Assembly: GCF_026342835.1 (NCBI RefSeq)
Contig: NZ_JAPEMI010000001.1
Location: 2,176,501 to 2,240,500 of the forward strand
DNA: 64,000 bases
Source of the DNA: Streptomyces sp. NBC_00154
GTDB taxonomy: Bacteria; Actinomycetota; Actinomycetes; Streptomycetales; Streptomycetaceae
Direction of reading: 5' to 3'
How positions within the stretch are numbered: the stretch's first letter is position 1; the number at the start of each line of letters is the position of its first letter. Both the position numbers and the translations under genes were made by a program. Below, one piece after another: positions 1 to 9,046 of the stretch. The notes under the pieces were generated by a model. It did no database searches. It saw only the letters and a list, made by a program, of their open reading frames with translations, and was not told the origin of the DNA.

Positions 1-988
1 GGTCCCACGAGGTGAGCAGGCCCGAGCCGATGAAGTGGTGGTTGCCGAGGGTCTCGCGGACGCCGAGGTCGGTGAGGATCGCCGTCGGGATGCGCCGGTG
101 CAGGGACTCCAGCGCGGCGGTCGAGGAGACCGTGACCAGCAGGTCGGTGCGGTCGAGGACCTCGCCCATGTGCCCGTACACCAGGCTGAAGTTGGGCGGC
201 AGCCCGCCGGGAAGCTTCTCCGCGAGCCGCTGGTACGGAAGTTCTTCGATGTGCGTGGTGTGCTCACCCGGCTTGGAGCGCAGCTTCAGCAGCACCTCGC
301 GGTCGGGGTGCAGCCTGGCGTGCTCGACAAGCCGGCGCAGCAGGTACGTCCGGTCGGCGCGGGAGGCCGGTACGGAGGGCTGGGCTGCGAACACGACCGT
401 GTCGCGGCCCTTCTGCGGCCGGTGCGGCGCGCCGCCGAGGAACGGCAGTGCGGCCTCCGTGACGGCCGAGGCGTCGGCGCCCACTCCTTCGTACACCGCG
501 CGGAAACGCTCCGCGTCGTGCCGGGAGTTGGCGAGGACGACGTCCGCGCCGTGTCGCAGCAGCAGCCCGTCGGCAAGCTTCTCGTAGACGACACCGACAT
601 AGCCGGTGACGACGACGGGCCTGGCGTCCTGCCGCAGGGCGGCGAGGCCGTGCAGCATCGCCTGGACGGCGCCGCCGACCAGGGCGAGGACCACCAGGTC
701 GTACCCCTCGTTCCGCACGGTGTCCAGGAACTCGACGGCCGTCACCTCGCGCACCCTGCCGGTCTCGATCCCGACGTCGCCGACCTCGGCGAGCTGGCGC
801 GGGGTCGGGGTGGCGCGGCCGCGCAGCAGCAGTCCGCTGATCTCGACCGGCCGGTCCGCTGCGCGGGACGCGTCCGGGGCCCCGGTGGTCAGGCGGCGCG
901 CGGTGAGCGCGCCCCATTTCCACCGGGTGTCCGAGTCGGCGAGTACGGCTACCCGGAGCGCCGTCGTTTTGCTGGTACGTGGGGGCAC
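1..988 (-). CDS. DUF6716-type putative glycosyltransferase (3' end outside window)
   Basis: The frame is open for about 329 codons from a GTG at 988 and runs off the left edge, so the C-terminus is missing. An AGGAC sequence lies just upstream of the GTG as a weak ribosome site. The N-terminus carries LRVAVLADSDTRWKWG, which I recognise from streptomycete proteins named DUF6716 putative glycosyltransferase. Alternating hydrophobic strand and helix segments (YDLVVLALVGG, ARPVVVTGYVGVVYE, DVVLANSRHD) and a later LLVTVSSTAALE stretch fit a GT-B fold of the CDP-glycerol or polysialyl-transferase type. It is divergent from the GT2 and polysialyltransferase-like genes at 1198-3551, which points to a shared surface-glycan job. 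The sugar and acceptor cannot be read from the sequence. Confidence 0.75.
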   Translation of the reverse strand, partial: MPPRTSKTTALRVAVLADSDTRWKWGALTARRLTTGAPDASRAADRPVEISGLLLRGRATPTPRQLAEVGDVGIETGRVREVTAVEFLDTVRNEGYDLVVLALVGGAVQAMLHGLAALRQDARPVVVTGYVGVVYEKLADGLLLRHGADVVLANSRHDAERFRAVYEGVGADASAVTEAALPFLGGAPHRPQKGRDTVVFAAQPSVPASRADRTYLLRRLVEHARLHPDREVLLKLRSKPGEHTTHIEELPYQRLAEKLPGGLPPNFSLVYGHMGEVLDRTDLLVTVSSTAALESLHRRIPTAILTDLGVRETLGNHHFIGSGLLTSWD

Positions 989-1197
989 GTCCTAGAAGTT
1001 AGGAAGGCATTTCGATTGGCGGCCCAACGTGACGGCAACAGATGGTTAACAGCCCGCCGACTGTTGGCGAATCAGCTCCCCAAATGCCCCGTAACCCTCT
1101 CGGATTTGGACCGGTTCATCATTCCGACATTCGTCGTTCACCTGCCGTCCCTCCTGGGGCCAGGGCAAATGACGAGCGCCCCCCTAGCGTGTGAAGG

Positions 1198-2181
1198 GTG
1201 GTTAAGCTCTCCGTAATCGTGCCGTTCTACAACGTGCAGACATACGCCCCCGACACCCTGAGAAGCCTGCGGGCCAACGCCCGCGAGGACTTCGAATTCA
1301 TCCTCGTCGACGACTGTTCGACCGACGGGACCGCGGACATACTCCGCCGCGCCGAGGACGAGATTCCGGGGGTGGTCGTACGCAGACACAAGCAGAACGG
1401 CGGACTGGCCACCGCCCGGAACACCGGTCTGGACGCGGCCCGCGGCGAGTACCTCGCCTTCCTGGACGGCGACGACTGGCTCGCCCCCGGGTTCTACGCC
1501 GACCTGCTCGCCCGCACCGAGGCGCTGGGCTGCGACTTCGTCCGTACCGACCATGTCCAGGCCGACGGCAGGACCCGTACGGTCCACCGCGTCCCGCACG
1601 GCCGCAGGGGCGAGGTCATGGACCCGCGGGACGCGATCCTGCCCGCCGGGCGCACCACCTCGGTCGACTATCCGTACGCCTGGGCGGGCCTCTACCACCG
1701 CCGGCTCCTGGACCGCGGGCTGCTGCACTTCACGGACGGTCTGCGCACCGCCGAGGACCGGCCGTGGATCTGGCGGCTGCACCGCGAGGCGGATTCCTTT
1801 GCGGTGCTGGGGCTTCTCGGCATTTTCTACCGGCGTGGCGTCGCCTCGTCACTGACCCAGATCGGCGACGTGCGCCAGCTCGATTTCATCCGCTCATTTG
1901 ACCAGGTCGTAAGGGAAACAGCGGCGGACCGCGATGCACAGGCACTCCTGCCGAAAGCGGTCCGTACCTATTGCGCGATCATTTCGCATCACATGAGTTC
2001 GATGGAAAGGTACGAACCTTCTGTGGCCCGTGCCCTGAAATCGATGAGCGCCGGGGCGCTCAAGCGGATGCCGCAGGACGTGCTGGACGACGCCCTGGAC
2101 TCGATGGACCTGCAGCGCGCGACCCTGCTGCGCCGGCTGCGCCGCCGGCCCGTCACTGCGAAGGAGGTGGCGGCCGCATGA
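1198..2181 (+). CDS. GT2 family glycosyltransferase
   Basis: This is a 327-residue cytosolic inverting glycosyltransferase with a GT-A fold. The N-terminus reads VKLSVIVPFYN, followed by FILVDDCSTDGT (nucleotide binding), NGGLATARNTGLDAARG and the metal-binding FLDGDDW, the standard order for GT2. The frame closes at a TGA at 1192, so the GTG at 1198 is the earliest sensible start. A GAAGG directly abuts this GTG, too close for a normal ribosome site, so the message may be leaderless or nearly so. The stop overlaps the start of the next gene (ATGA), indicating a translationally coupled pair. The donor sugar is unknown. Confidence 0.9.
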   Translation: MVKLSVIVPFYNVQTYAPDTLRSLRANAREDFEFILVDDCSTDGTADILRRAEDEIPGVVVRRHKQNGGLATARNTGLDAARGEYLAFLDGDDWLAPGFYADLLARTEALGCDFVRTDHVQADGRTRTVHRVPHGRRGEVMDPRDAILPAGRTTSVDYPYAWAGLYHRRLLDRGLLHFTDGLRTAEDRPWIWRLHREADSFAVLGLLGIFYRRGVASSLTQIGDVRQLDFIRSFDQVVRETAADRDAQALLPKAVRTYCAIISHHMSSMERYEPSVARALKSMSAGALKRMPQDVLDDALDSMDLQRATLLRRLRRRPVTAKEVAAA

Positions 2182-3551
2182 GCAGCAGCCGGACCCGTAC
2201 GACACAGATCTTTTTCGCCTCCACCCTCTACGGCGCGGCCACGCTCGCCGCCGCCCTGGACGCGGGCGTCTTCGCGGACGCCGACCGCCGCATCCTCCTC
2301 GTCTCGAACAACGCGGCGATCCCGGAGACGACACCCGCCGTCGACGCGATGCCCGGGTTCGACGCGTTGCGCGGCCGGTTCGACGACGTCGTGTCGTGGA
2401 ACGCGACCATCGCCCCCCATCACCCGAGCGGCTGGGCCCCGCGCCCCGACGACGTACCGCTGTGGGAGCGGCATCTGCGCCTCGCCTGGGGACTCGGCGA
2501 CGACGACATCGAGCTCGCCATCGAGTCGATCCAGGTCAACCCGGCGATGGCGATCGCCGATATCTTCACCGGCGTACCGATCGACGTGTACGCGGACGGG
2601 CTGATGAGCTACGGCCCGACCAGGAACAAGATCGACCCGCTGATCGGCACCCGGGTGCGGCGGCTGCTCCACCTCGACCTCGTGCCGGGGCTGAAGCCGT
2701 TGCTGCTCACGGAGTTCGGCGTGGCGTCGCAGATCGTTCCGACCGAGGCGTTCCTCAAGGTGCTCGGTGAACTTGGCGACGCGCACGATGTCGCGGCGAG
2801 CGTGCCGTCCGTGGACGCGCCCGCGCTGCTGCTCGGCCAGTACCTCTCCGCGCTCGGCCTGATCAGCGCGGCGGAGGAGGAGCAGCTGCACCTGCGGATG
2901 ATGCGCGGCGCGGTCGGACTCGGCCACACCCGCCTGGTGTTCAAGCCGCATCCGACGGCCCCGGCCCAGTGGTCGCAGGCGATGGAGACGGAGGCGGCGA
3001 AACTCGGCGCGGAGCTGACCGTGCTGGACTCGGGGGTGCTGACCGCGCCGGTCCTCGCCGAGGTGCTGTACCAGCGGATGCGGCCGGCGCTGGTCGTCGG
3101 CTGCTTCTCGACCGCGCTGCTCACCGCGTCCGCGTTCTACGGGCTGCCGGTGGCACGGGTCGGTACGGAGACGCTGCTGGAGCGGCTGTCCCCGTTCGAG
3201 AACAGCAACCGGGTTCCGGTCACGCTGGTGGACGCGCTGGTGCCGGACCTCGGCGGCCGGGGCCCGGTCCCGGAAGCGGTCGCGGTGACCCCGGCCGAGT
3301 TGAACGAACTGATCACCGCGGTCGGCTTCACGATGCAGCCGAAGATCTATCCGCAGCTGCGGTCGGCCGCGGAGCGGTATCTCTCCGCCCATCTCACGGC
3401 CGCGACCTGGCGCTACTTCAAGCGCAAGCGGCTGACGTCGCTGGGGCTGCCCGGCGGGGTGCCCGCACAGTTCGCGTTCCTGCCGCGGAATGCCGCGGTG
3501 CGCAGGGTCGCCCGGCGGGCGAAGTCGTTGCGGCGGGTTGTGCGACGGTAG
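2178..3551 (+). CDS. Polysialyltransferase-family glycosyltransferase
   Basis: The protein has 457 residues from ATG 2178, preceded by AAGGAGG at the end of the GT2 gene. The frame is open further upstream, but that part is antisense-like and is not taken as coding. The N-terminal QIFFASTLYGAATLAAALDAG and the central FKPHPTA and VVGCFSTALLTASAFYG segments match the alpha-2,8-polysialyltransferase family that streptomycete genomes carry. The HP motif and the serine-rich late motif are the family's expected catalytic and donor-binding elements. Family members elongate polymers of nonulosonic acids such as sialic acid from CMP-donors. By inference this one extends a related acidic wall polymer. 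It is coupled to the GT2 gene and ends before a strong terminator. Confidence 0.82.
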   Translation: MSSSRTRTTQIFFASTLYGAATLAAALDAGVFADADRRILLVSNNAAIPETTPAVDAMPGFDALRGRFDDVVSWNATIAPHHPSGWAPRPDDVPLWERHLRLAWGLGDDDIELAIESIQVNPAMAIADIFTGVPIDVYADGLMSYGPTRNKIDPLIGTRVRRLLHLDLVPGLKPLLLTEFGVASQIVPTEAFLKVLGELGDAHDVAASVPSVDAPALLLGQYLSALGLISAAEEEQLHLRMMRGAVGLGHTRLVFKPHPTAPAQWSQAMETEAAKLGAELTVLDSGVLTAPVLAEVLYQRMRPALVVGCFSTALLTASAFYGLPVARVGTETLLERLSPFENSNRVPVTLVDALVPDLGGRGPVPEAVAVTPAELNELITAVGFTMQPKIYPQLRSAAERYLSAHLTAATWRYFKRKRLTSLGLPGGVPAQFAFLPRNAAVRRVARRAKSLRRVVRR

Positions 3552-3690
3552 CCGGCGCGGCCACGGTGACCGGGCCGGTCGACCGGGGCCGTTGCCTCCT
3601 CGATCGCCGGGCGGGCTCGGTTTTCGCGCCCGCCCGGCGAGCTTCGTACCGGTCCGGCGAGCTTCGATCCCCCGTCGATCGAGGGCAAAA

Positions 3691-3729
3691 GAAGGGGGCG
3701 GGGTGCCCGGTCGGCACCCCGCCCCCTTC
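3691..3729. terminator. Bidirectional hairpin terminator
   Basis: A perfect 17-bp inverted repeat (3691-3707 and 3713-3729) with a 5-nt loop sits in the gap between two convergent glycosyltransferase genes. Its symmetry suits termination from both sides. Confidence 0.85.
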
Positions 3730-3738
3730 GTCGCGTCG

Positions 3739-6087
3739 TCAGACGCGCACGCCTCCCTGGATCACTCGGAGGTCGGCCGCGTTCGCCTCGGTGACCTTCC
3801 ACAGTTCCTGCTGCCGTCCGTGCACATCGGCCACCGCCGCCGCATGGTCGTCCAGCAGCCCGGCCGCCCGCTCCACGAGCCGCGCCCCGAGGTACCGGTC
3901 GTGGACGGAGATACCCCACTCGGGCCGTTCGATGTCGGACAGGAAGTACGCCATCTTCGGGTGCGAGATCAGGCTGATGATCGGCGTACCGCAGCCGAAC
4001 GGGATCATGCCCGCGTGCCCGCGCATCCCGATGACCAGCTTGGTCCGGGCGTACGTGGACCGGATCTCGTCGTTCTCGAAGTCGTACATCGGGATCACCG
4101 GCAGCGCGATGCCGTGCTCACGCCGCAGGTCGAAGGCGATGCGCTCGTCGTCCAGCGAGTGGGCCACGCACTGCACCTCGGCACGCTTGCCCAGCTCCTT
4201 CACCGCGGTGGCCATCTCGGCGAGGAAGTGCGCGTAGTCGTGGCCGAAGCGGAGCCCGGACCGGTCGTACGCGGCGTTGATCAGCACGGTGTTCTCGCGC
4301 TGTACGGGGTCGGTCCAGCCGTCCACCAGCTGCCGGGTGACCGTGGTCGGGCAGGGCTGGAAGCGGACCTTGTCGTGCAGCGACGCCGGCAGCAGCTCGC
4401 GGACCTTCTCGATCGAGCCGTGGTTGCGCAGCCCGAAGAACGAGGCGCGCTCCACCAGCTTCCGCAGGGAGGAGAGGAACCGGTCCCGGCCGTGGCCGTA
4501 CGCCTGGCCGTCGAAGGCGTTGAACCCGACCGCGTACACCATGACGGGTACGTCGATCCGGTCCAGCAGTTCGTCGGGGACGTTCCACTGCCAGCCGCTG
4601 TTGCCGTTCGGCGCGGTGTCCGGGATGAAGAGGCCACCGCCGCCGATGACCAGTCCGCGGCGGGCGTTGACCCGTTCCAGTGCGGCCTCGTCGAAGAGCC
4701 GGTGTGCGTGGACGGAGTGCCAGCGGGCCGGGCCGGTGTCGCGGCCGAAGGCCAACCGGACGCTCTCCGGAAGCAGCTTGTCCCCGGCGTTGCCCTGCCG
4801 GTCCATGTAGAAGGCGACGTGCGCGAGCTGCTCGGCGGCCGGTCCCTCGACGGGGGCGGCAACGTCCTTGGTCCGCTGGTACATCAGCCGGTTCGCCCGG
4901 TGGGTCGGGTCGACACCGAGCCCTCCGAGGGCGTACTGCGCGGCGGTGGCGTCGTCGCCGTGGATCCAGGCGATCTGGGCGAGGCGTGAGAAGGCGGTCG
5001 CGGCCCGGTTGGGGGCGGCGGTGGCCAGCAGGAGCTGGGCGCGGGCCTCCTCGTAGCGGGAGACGCTCATCAGCGCGTGGCCGAGCACCTCGTGCGACCA
5101 GGCCTCGTCGACGGGGATCCGGACCCCGCCGAGCAGGTCGGCCGCCTCCTGGTACTCACCGGCGCCGATGTGTGCGGCGGCGACCCGGCGGGCGCTCTCG
5201 GGGTCGGCGGTGCGCCGGACGTGCGCGGTGCCGTAGTGCACCAGCAGGTCGTGGTGCTTGGCGCCCGGCAGCGCCAGGTACGCGGCGTGGAACTCGGCGT
5301 CGGACAGTTCGAACTCGCGCCACCGGTCCTCGGCCTGGCCGTAGCCGGCCTCGCCGCCCTGCCAGGGCTTGTGCCGACCGGTGAAGTGCAGGATCGCGGT
5401 GGTGTCGGGCACCGGGAGGTCGCCGGAGAGCCGCCGCTTGACGAAGTTGTAGCGGGCGTCGAGCTGCACGAAGTCACCGTCGAGCACGGCGTTCAGGATG
5501 CCCTGGTCGTGCTTGTCGAGTTCGTACGTGCCCTTGCGGCCGACGTCGTCGATCTTCGCGCAGAACTCGTCGCTGAGATACTCGCGCTGGATGACCAGCA
5601 GCCCGCTGTTGAGTTTGTGCTGCCCGTAGAAGAACTGCGGAACCGCGGCAAGACCGTCGCGCAGCGTCAGCAGGCCGCCCAGATCGTCGAGGACCACCAT
5701 GTCGGTGTCCAGGGTGATCACGGTGTCGTAGTCGCGCACCCGGAAGACATCGAGGATGAAGTACGCCTTGCGGACCAGGTAGTTGTCCTGGTCGCCCTTG
5801 GCGTACGTGTCGTAGTGCGCGGCGTCGACCTGGCGGAAGTCGATGCGCGGGTGCAGCGCCCGGATCTGTGCGACGGAGGCGGGGCGCAGCCCGTCGTGCA
5901 GGACGATGAAGTCCTCGCAGACCGCCGGGTTGGACAGGGCGAGGCTGCGCAGCAGGGCGAGGAAGCCGGGCAGATAGTTCTCGTCCACGAAGCTCGCGAA
6001 GGCGACGCGGCGCTTGCCGGTGAGTGCGTTCGCGGGGGCGGGGGCCTGTGGTACGGGCGCGTCGGTCGTAGTGGGCGTCGTCGTCAT
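3739..6087 (-). CDS. Fused GT8-like glycosyltransferase / polysaccharide pyruvyltransferase
   Basis: A 782-residue protein starting at ATG 6087, which overlaps the stop of the GT29 gene by ATGA. After a Thr/Pro-rich lead, residues about 20-290 look like a GT8-type transferase (RVAFASFVDENYLPGFLALL, then the DxD-type DTDMVVLDD near residue 125, then LNSGLLVI, and HFTGRHKPW near the end of the domain). Residues about 300-420 are alpha-helical with TPR-like spacing. From about residue 430 (RQGNAGDKLL, GGGGLFIPD, VIGMRGHAGMIPFGCGTPI) the protein matches polysaccharide pyruvyltransferases of the WcaK/CsaB type. The fusion suggests one polypeptide adds a sugar and ketal-pyruvylates it. It is the second gene of a minus-strand pair with the GT29 gene. 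Confidence 0.82.
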   Translation of the reverse strand: MTTTPTTTDAPVPQAPAPANALTGKRRVAFASFVDENYLPGFLALLRSLALSNPAVCEDFIVLHDGLRPASVAQIRALHPRIDFRQVDAAHYDTYAKGDQDNYLVRKAYFILDVFRVRDYDTVITLDTDMVVLDDLGGLLTLRDGLAAVPQFFYGQHKLNSGLLVIQREYLSDEFCAKIDDVGRKGTYELDKHDQGILNAVLDGDFVQLDARYNFVKRRLSGDLPVPDTTAILHFTGRHKPWQGGEAGYGQAEDRWREFELSDAEFHAAYLALPGAKHHDLLVHYGTAHVRRTADPESARRVAAAHIGAGEYQEAADLLGGVRIPVDEAWSHEVLGHALMSVSRYEEARAQLLLATAAPNRAATAFSRLAQIAWIHGDDATAAQYALGGLGVDPTHRANRLMYQRTKDVAAPVEGPAAEQLAHVAFYMDRQGNAGDKLLPESVRLAFGRDTGPARWHSVHAHRLFDEAALERVNARRGLVIGGGGLFIPDTAPNGNSGWQWNVPDELLDRIDVPVMVYAVGFNAFDGQAYGHGRDRFLSSLRKLVERASFFGLRNHGSIEKVRELLPASLHDKVRFQPCPTTVTRQLVDGWTDPVQRENTVLINAAYDRSGLRFGHDYAHFLAEMATAVKELGKRAEVQCVAHSLDDERIAFDLRREHGIALPVIPMYDFENDEIRSTYARTKLVIGMRGHAGMIPFGCGTPIISLISHPKMAYFLSDIERPEWGISVHDRYLGARLVERAAGLLDDHAAAVADVHGRQQELWKVTEANAADLRVIQGGVRV

Positions 6088-7640
6088 CGCAGTCGGATCC
6101 TCATATCGGTGACGCTCTGGGCGCGTTCCATAACCCACGCCTTTTCGCTGGTGTACTCGTGCACGGAGGTGATGGGCATCTTCATCGCGGCGGGCAGCCG
6201 GTAGGCGCCGCTCTCGTAGAAGTCGAAGCCGATCAGGTCGAGCTGCGGGCTGACGTCCAGGTAGTCCAGCAGCCACAGCATGTTGAAGCCGCTGGTGGGG
6301 ATGGCCGGCCAGACATCCGCGCCGACCTTGCCGATGTCGCGCAGCGGCCAGCGCAGCGATTCGTCGCCGAGGTACTGCTGGGCGCCCGGCACCAGCCGGT
6401 TGCGCAGCGAGTACTTCCAGTCGCCGGAGACGCCACCGAAGACCAGCCGGGTGTGGACCTTCTGGTCCCAGTTGAAGCCGTGCTTGTGGATGGTGGCGTG
6501 GATGTCGGTGCGCTTGCCGGTCGCCGACGGGTCGATCTTGTACGAGTTGAAGCGGACGACCAGGTCGTACGCATCGATCTCGGCACCTATCGAGCCGGTT
6601 CCGACACGCTGCGAGTTGGCGATCAGGCAGATCGACTTGCCCGCGATGCGGTTACGGAACTCACCGAGCGTGGTCCATTCGACGCCGCCGAAGGTGGGGT
6701 CGACGATCGGACCGCGCATCCGGGTCCGGCGCTGCTCGGCGTAGAGCGCGATGAGGTCCGTGAGGAGGGCGAGATCGTCGGTGCCCGCGTTGCCGCGGGG
6801 GCTGCCGCCGCTGCCCGCCGCGCCGCTGACCTCCAGCGCGAGGCCCAGGTACTGGGCCAGTGCCTCCTGGATCTCCGGTACCGGCGCACCGACCCGGTCC
6901 TGGGTCAGAAGTGCGCCGATCAGCCGGGGTCGTGCCGCGTTCCAGTCCCCCCGCCCGTGCAGCGCCAGGCCCTCGGCCCAGGACTCGGTGACGGACCGGC
7001 CGGCGAAGGCCGCGGCCTCGGGGCAGTCGCGCTCCAGCTTCCGCAGCAGCTCGCTCTGGCGCTCCGCGCCCACCCGCAGCCCGGCCGTCTTCGCCGCGAC
7101 CCCGAAGCCGTCCTCGTCGGTGAGGTCGAGGTAGTGCCCGTACGCCTCGACTGCGGCGATCTCCGCGCCCATCGCCTCCAGCGTCCGGGCCCGCAGCCGC
7201 CAGCCCGCCCGGGAGCGCTTGCGCTGGGTGAGCACGGTGTCCGTGATGAGGATCGCGAGCTTCAGCTCGTCCTCGTAACCGCAGTCCAGCGCCTTGTTGC
7301 CGACCGCGAGCAGCGGGTCGAGCAGCTCGTCGCCGAGCACCAGAGCGGAACCCGAACCGCCCTTGGCGGTGCGCCGCAGCAGCGGGATCGGGGAGGCCCC
7401 GGAGGACGTCTGCTGCTCCATCGTGGCGTGGGTGGCCAGCAGATTCCGCAGGGCCTCCGCGAGCGCCGTACGCCGCCGGTCGAGCCCGGCGACCAGCTTC
7501 CCGCTGTGCGCGGCGCAGGCGCGCAGGCAGGTCTCCAGTTCCGTCGGCCGGACCGTGGCGAGGTGGGACGTACCGCCTTCGGGCGGGAGCGAGTCCTCCG
7601 CGTCACGTTGCCGTGGCCAACGGGTGCGGGCTTTCGTCAT
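6084..7640 (-). CDS. GT29 (sialyltransferase-motif) family glycosyltransferase with helical N-terminus
   Basis: The protein has 518 residues from ATG 7640. Residues 1 to about 300 are helical and repeat-like, without recognised catalytic motifs. The C-terminal part carries the three marks of GT29 sialyltransferases: a motif-L segment near residues 333-366 (ICLIANSQRVGTGSIGAEID, then AYDLVVRFNSY), a motif-S segment near 445-478 (PTSGFNMLWLLDYL, then DLIGFDFYESG) and an H-x4-E motif (HEYTSE) near residue 493. GT29 enzymes use CMP-activated nonulosonic acids. There is no N-terminal membrane anchor, unlike eukaryotic homologues, so it probably acts in the cytosol. It is coupled by ATGA to the fusion gene at 3739. 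The exact donor (sialic acid, Kdn or other) is not determined. Confidence 0.8.
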   Translation of the reverse strand: MTKARTRWPRQRDAEDSLPPEGGTSHLATVRPTELETCLRACAAHSGKLVAGLDRRRTALAEALRNLLATHATMEQQTSSGASPIPLLRRTAKGGSGSALVLGDELLDPLLAVGNKALDCGYEDELKLAILITDTVLTQRKRSRAGWRLRARTLEAMGAEIAAVEAYGHYLDLTDEDGFGVAAKTAGLRVGAERQSELLRKLERDCPEAAAFAGRSVTESWAEGLALHGRGDWNAARPRLIGALLTQDRVGAPVPEIQEALAQYLGLALEVSGAAGSGGSPRGNAGTDDLALLTDLIALYAEQRRTRMRGPIVDPTFGGVEWTTLGEFRNRIAGKSICLIANSQRVGTGSIGAEIDAYDLVVRFNSYKIDPSATGKRTDIHATIHKHGFNWDQKVHTRLVFGGVSGDWKYSLRNRLVPGAQQYLGDESLRWPLRDIGKVGADVWPAIPTSGFNMLWLLDYLDVSPQLDLIGFDFYESGAYRLPAAMKMPITSVHEYTSEKAWVMERAQSVTDMRIRLR

Positions 7641-7854
7641 GGCGCTCCAAGCGTCTGGTGCCCGTGGGGGGAAGGGGGCATATGGAGGGGTACAGATGTT
7701 CGGCAACCGTTTGAGGTTCCGTAGCACGCTAAGAAACCTGAACGGCCGCAAGATGAACTCGCCCTGTCAGCACGGGAAACTGATCCCCTCTCGTCCGTTT
7801 CGGGGCCTCGGAGCGCCCTAACCTGACCCTTCGCCACTGTGGGAAGGGAAGGCC

Positions 7855-9039
7855 GTGACCATCACTCCGGAGAATCCGGGCAGGACCCTCGAGCGGGTTC
7901 TCGCCGCCCCGGCGCCGGTGCCGGCGCCACCACGCCCGTCGTCGTCTCCCCTGGACCGCCGTCCGGCGCGCGCCAGGCCCCGGCTGCGCGCTCTGGACGG
8001 GCTGCGGCTGGTCGCCGCACTGATGGTCGCCGCGTACCACTACGGTGGCCGGGGCGGCGACATCACCAAGGCATGGGGAACCTCCGCCGCTTCCCTGTTC
8101 CCCACCGCCCACACCTGGTTCGCCTACGGCTGCCTCGGGGTGCAGATCTTCTTCGTCATCAGCGGCTTCGTGATCTGCATGAGCGGCTGGGGCCGCTCAC
8201 TGGCCTCGTTCTTCGCCTCCCGGGCGGCCAGGCTGCTGCCCGCGTACTGGGCGGCGGTCCTGCTGGTGACACTGGTCTTCGCGCTGCCCGCGGTGGCGTA
8301 CAAGGCGGTCTCCCCCAGCGATGCGCTGGTGAACCTGACACTGCTGCAGCAGCCACTGGGCGTGGACCGGGTACTCGGTGTGTGCTGGACGCTGTGGGCG
8401 GAGATCCGCTTCTACGCCCTGTTCGCCGTGTGCGTGGTGCTGCCGGGGGCCAGCAGGCGACGGGTCGTGCTGTTCTGCGCCGCGTGGACGCTGGCCGCGG
8501 CGCTCGGCGAGGCATCGGGCGAGCCGCTGGCCGAGGTGGTCCTGATGCCCGAGTACGCCCCCTTCTTCATCGGCGGCATCGGGCTCTACCTGGTCCACCG
8601 CAACCGGCGGGACGTCACGGCCTGGGGCATCGTCGGCGTCAGCTGGCTGCTCGGCCAGCACTACGCGGTGGCCGCGCTGTGGCACCCGGCGGGCCCGCAC
8701 GACTTCTCGTACCGCTCGTCGCTGGTCATCATCGCGATCGTGACCGCCGGCTTCGCCGCGGTCGCCGCTATCGCACTCGGCGCCCTCGCCCGCTTCGACC
8801 GCCCTTGGCTGACAGTCGCGGGAGCGCTGACCTACCCGTTCTATCTCGTCCATGAACATCTGGGGTGGGTGGCGGTGAGCGCGTTGCACCGGCGGCTCGG
8901 CATCCCGGCGGGGGTGACGGCGGTGCTCACGGTGGCGCTGATGCTGGCGCTGGCGTGGCTGCTGCACCGGTACGTGGAGCGGTGGTGCACCCCGCTGCTG
9001 CGCAGATCCCTGACGGGCGGGTCGGGCCGCCCGGCCTGA
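7855..9039 (+). CDS. Acyltransferase-3 family membrane protein
   Basis: A 394-residue integral membrane protein. GTG 7855 has GGGAAGGGAAGG upstream. The sequence after a Pro/Ala-rich tail shows RLRALDGLRLVAALMVAAYH with the family's conserved His, then GCLGVQIFFVISGFVI and a run of roughly ten hydrophobic helices, ending with a TYPFYLVHEHLG helix. This is the PF01757 architecture that O-acetylates or O-acylates surface sugars. Its position beside the glycosyltransferases suggests it modifies the same glycan. It is divergent from the GT29 gene, with a shared upstream region at 7641-7854. Confidence 0.88.
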   Translation: MTITPENPGRTLERVLAAPAPVPAPPRPSSSPLDRRPARARPRLRALDGLRLVAALMVAAYHYGGRGGDITKAWGTSAASLFPTAHTWFAYGCLGVQIFFVISGFVICMSGWGRSLASFFASRAARLLPAYWAAVLLVTLVFALPAVAYKAVSPSDALVNLTLLQQPLGVDRVLGVCWTLWAEIRFYALFAVCVVLPGASRRRVVLFCAAWTLAAALGEASGEPLAEVVLMPEYAPFFIGGIGLYLVHRNRRDVTAWGIVGVSWLLGQHYAVAALWHPAGPHDFSYRSSLVIIAIVTAGFAAVAAIALGALARFDRPWLTVAGALTYPFYLVHEHLGWVAVSALHRRLGIPAGVTAVLTVALMLALAWLLHRYVERWCTPLLRRSLTGGSGRPA

Positions 9040-9046
9040 CCACCGC

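Noticed and set aside
35..1216. Long plus-strand open frame opposite the DUF6716 gene
   Set aside because: Arg/Gly/Ala/Val-rich shadow of the high-GC minus-strand gene; no family and no ribosome site.
1989..3392. 467-codon minus-strand frame across the polysialyltransferase-like gene
   Set aside because: Composition (His/Arg/Gln-rich) is typical of an antisense frame; the plus frame has clear motifs and coupling.
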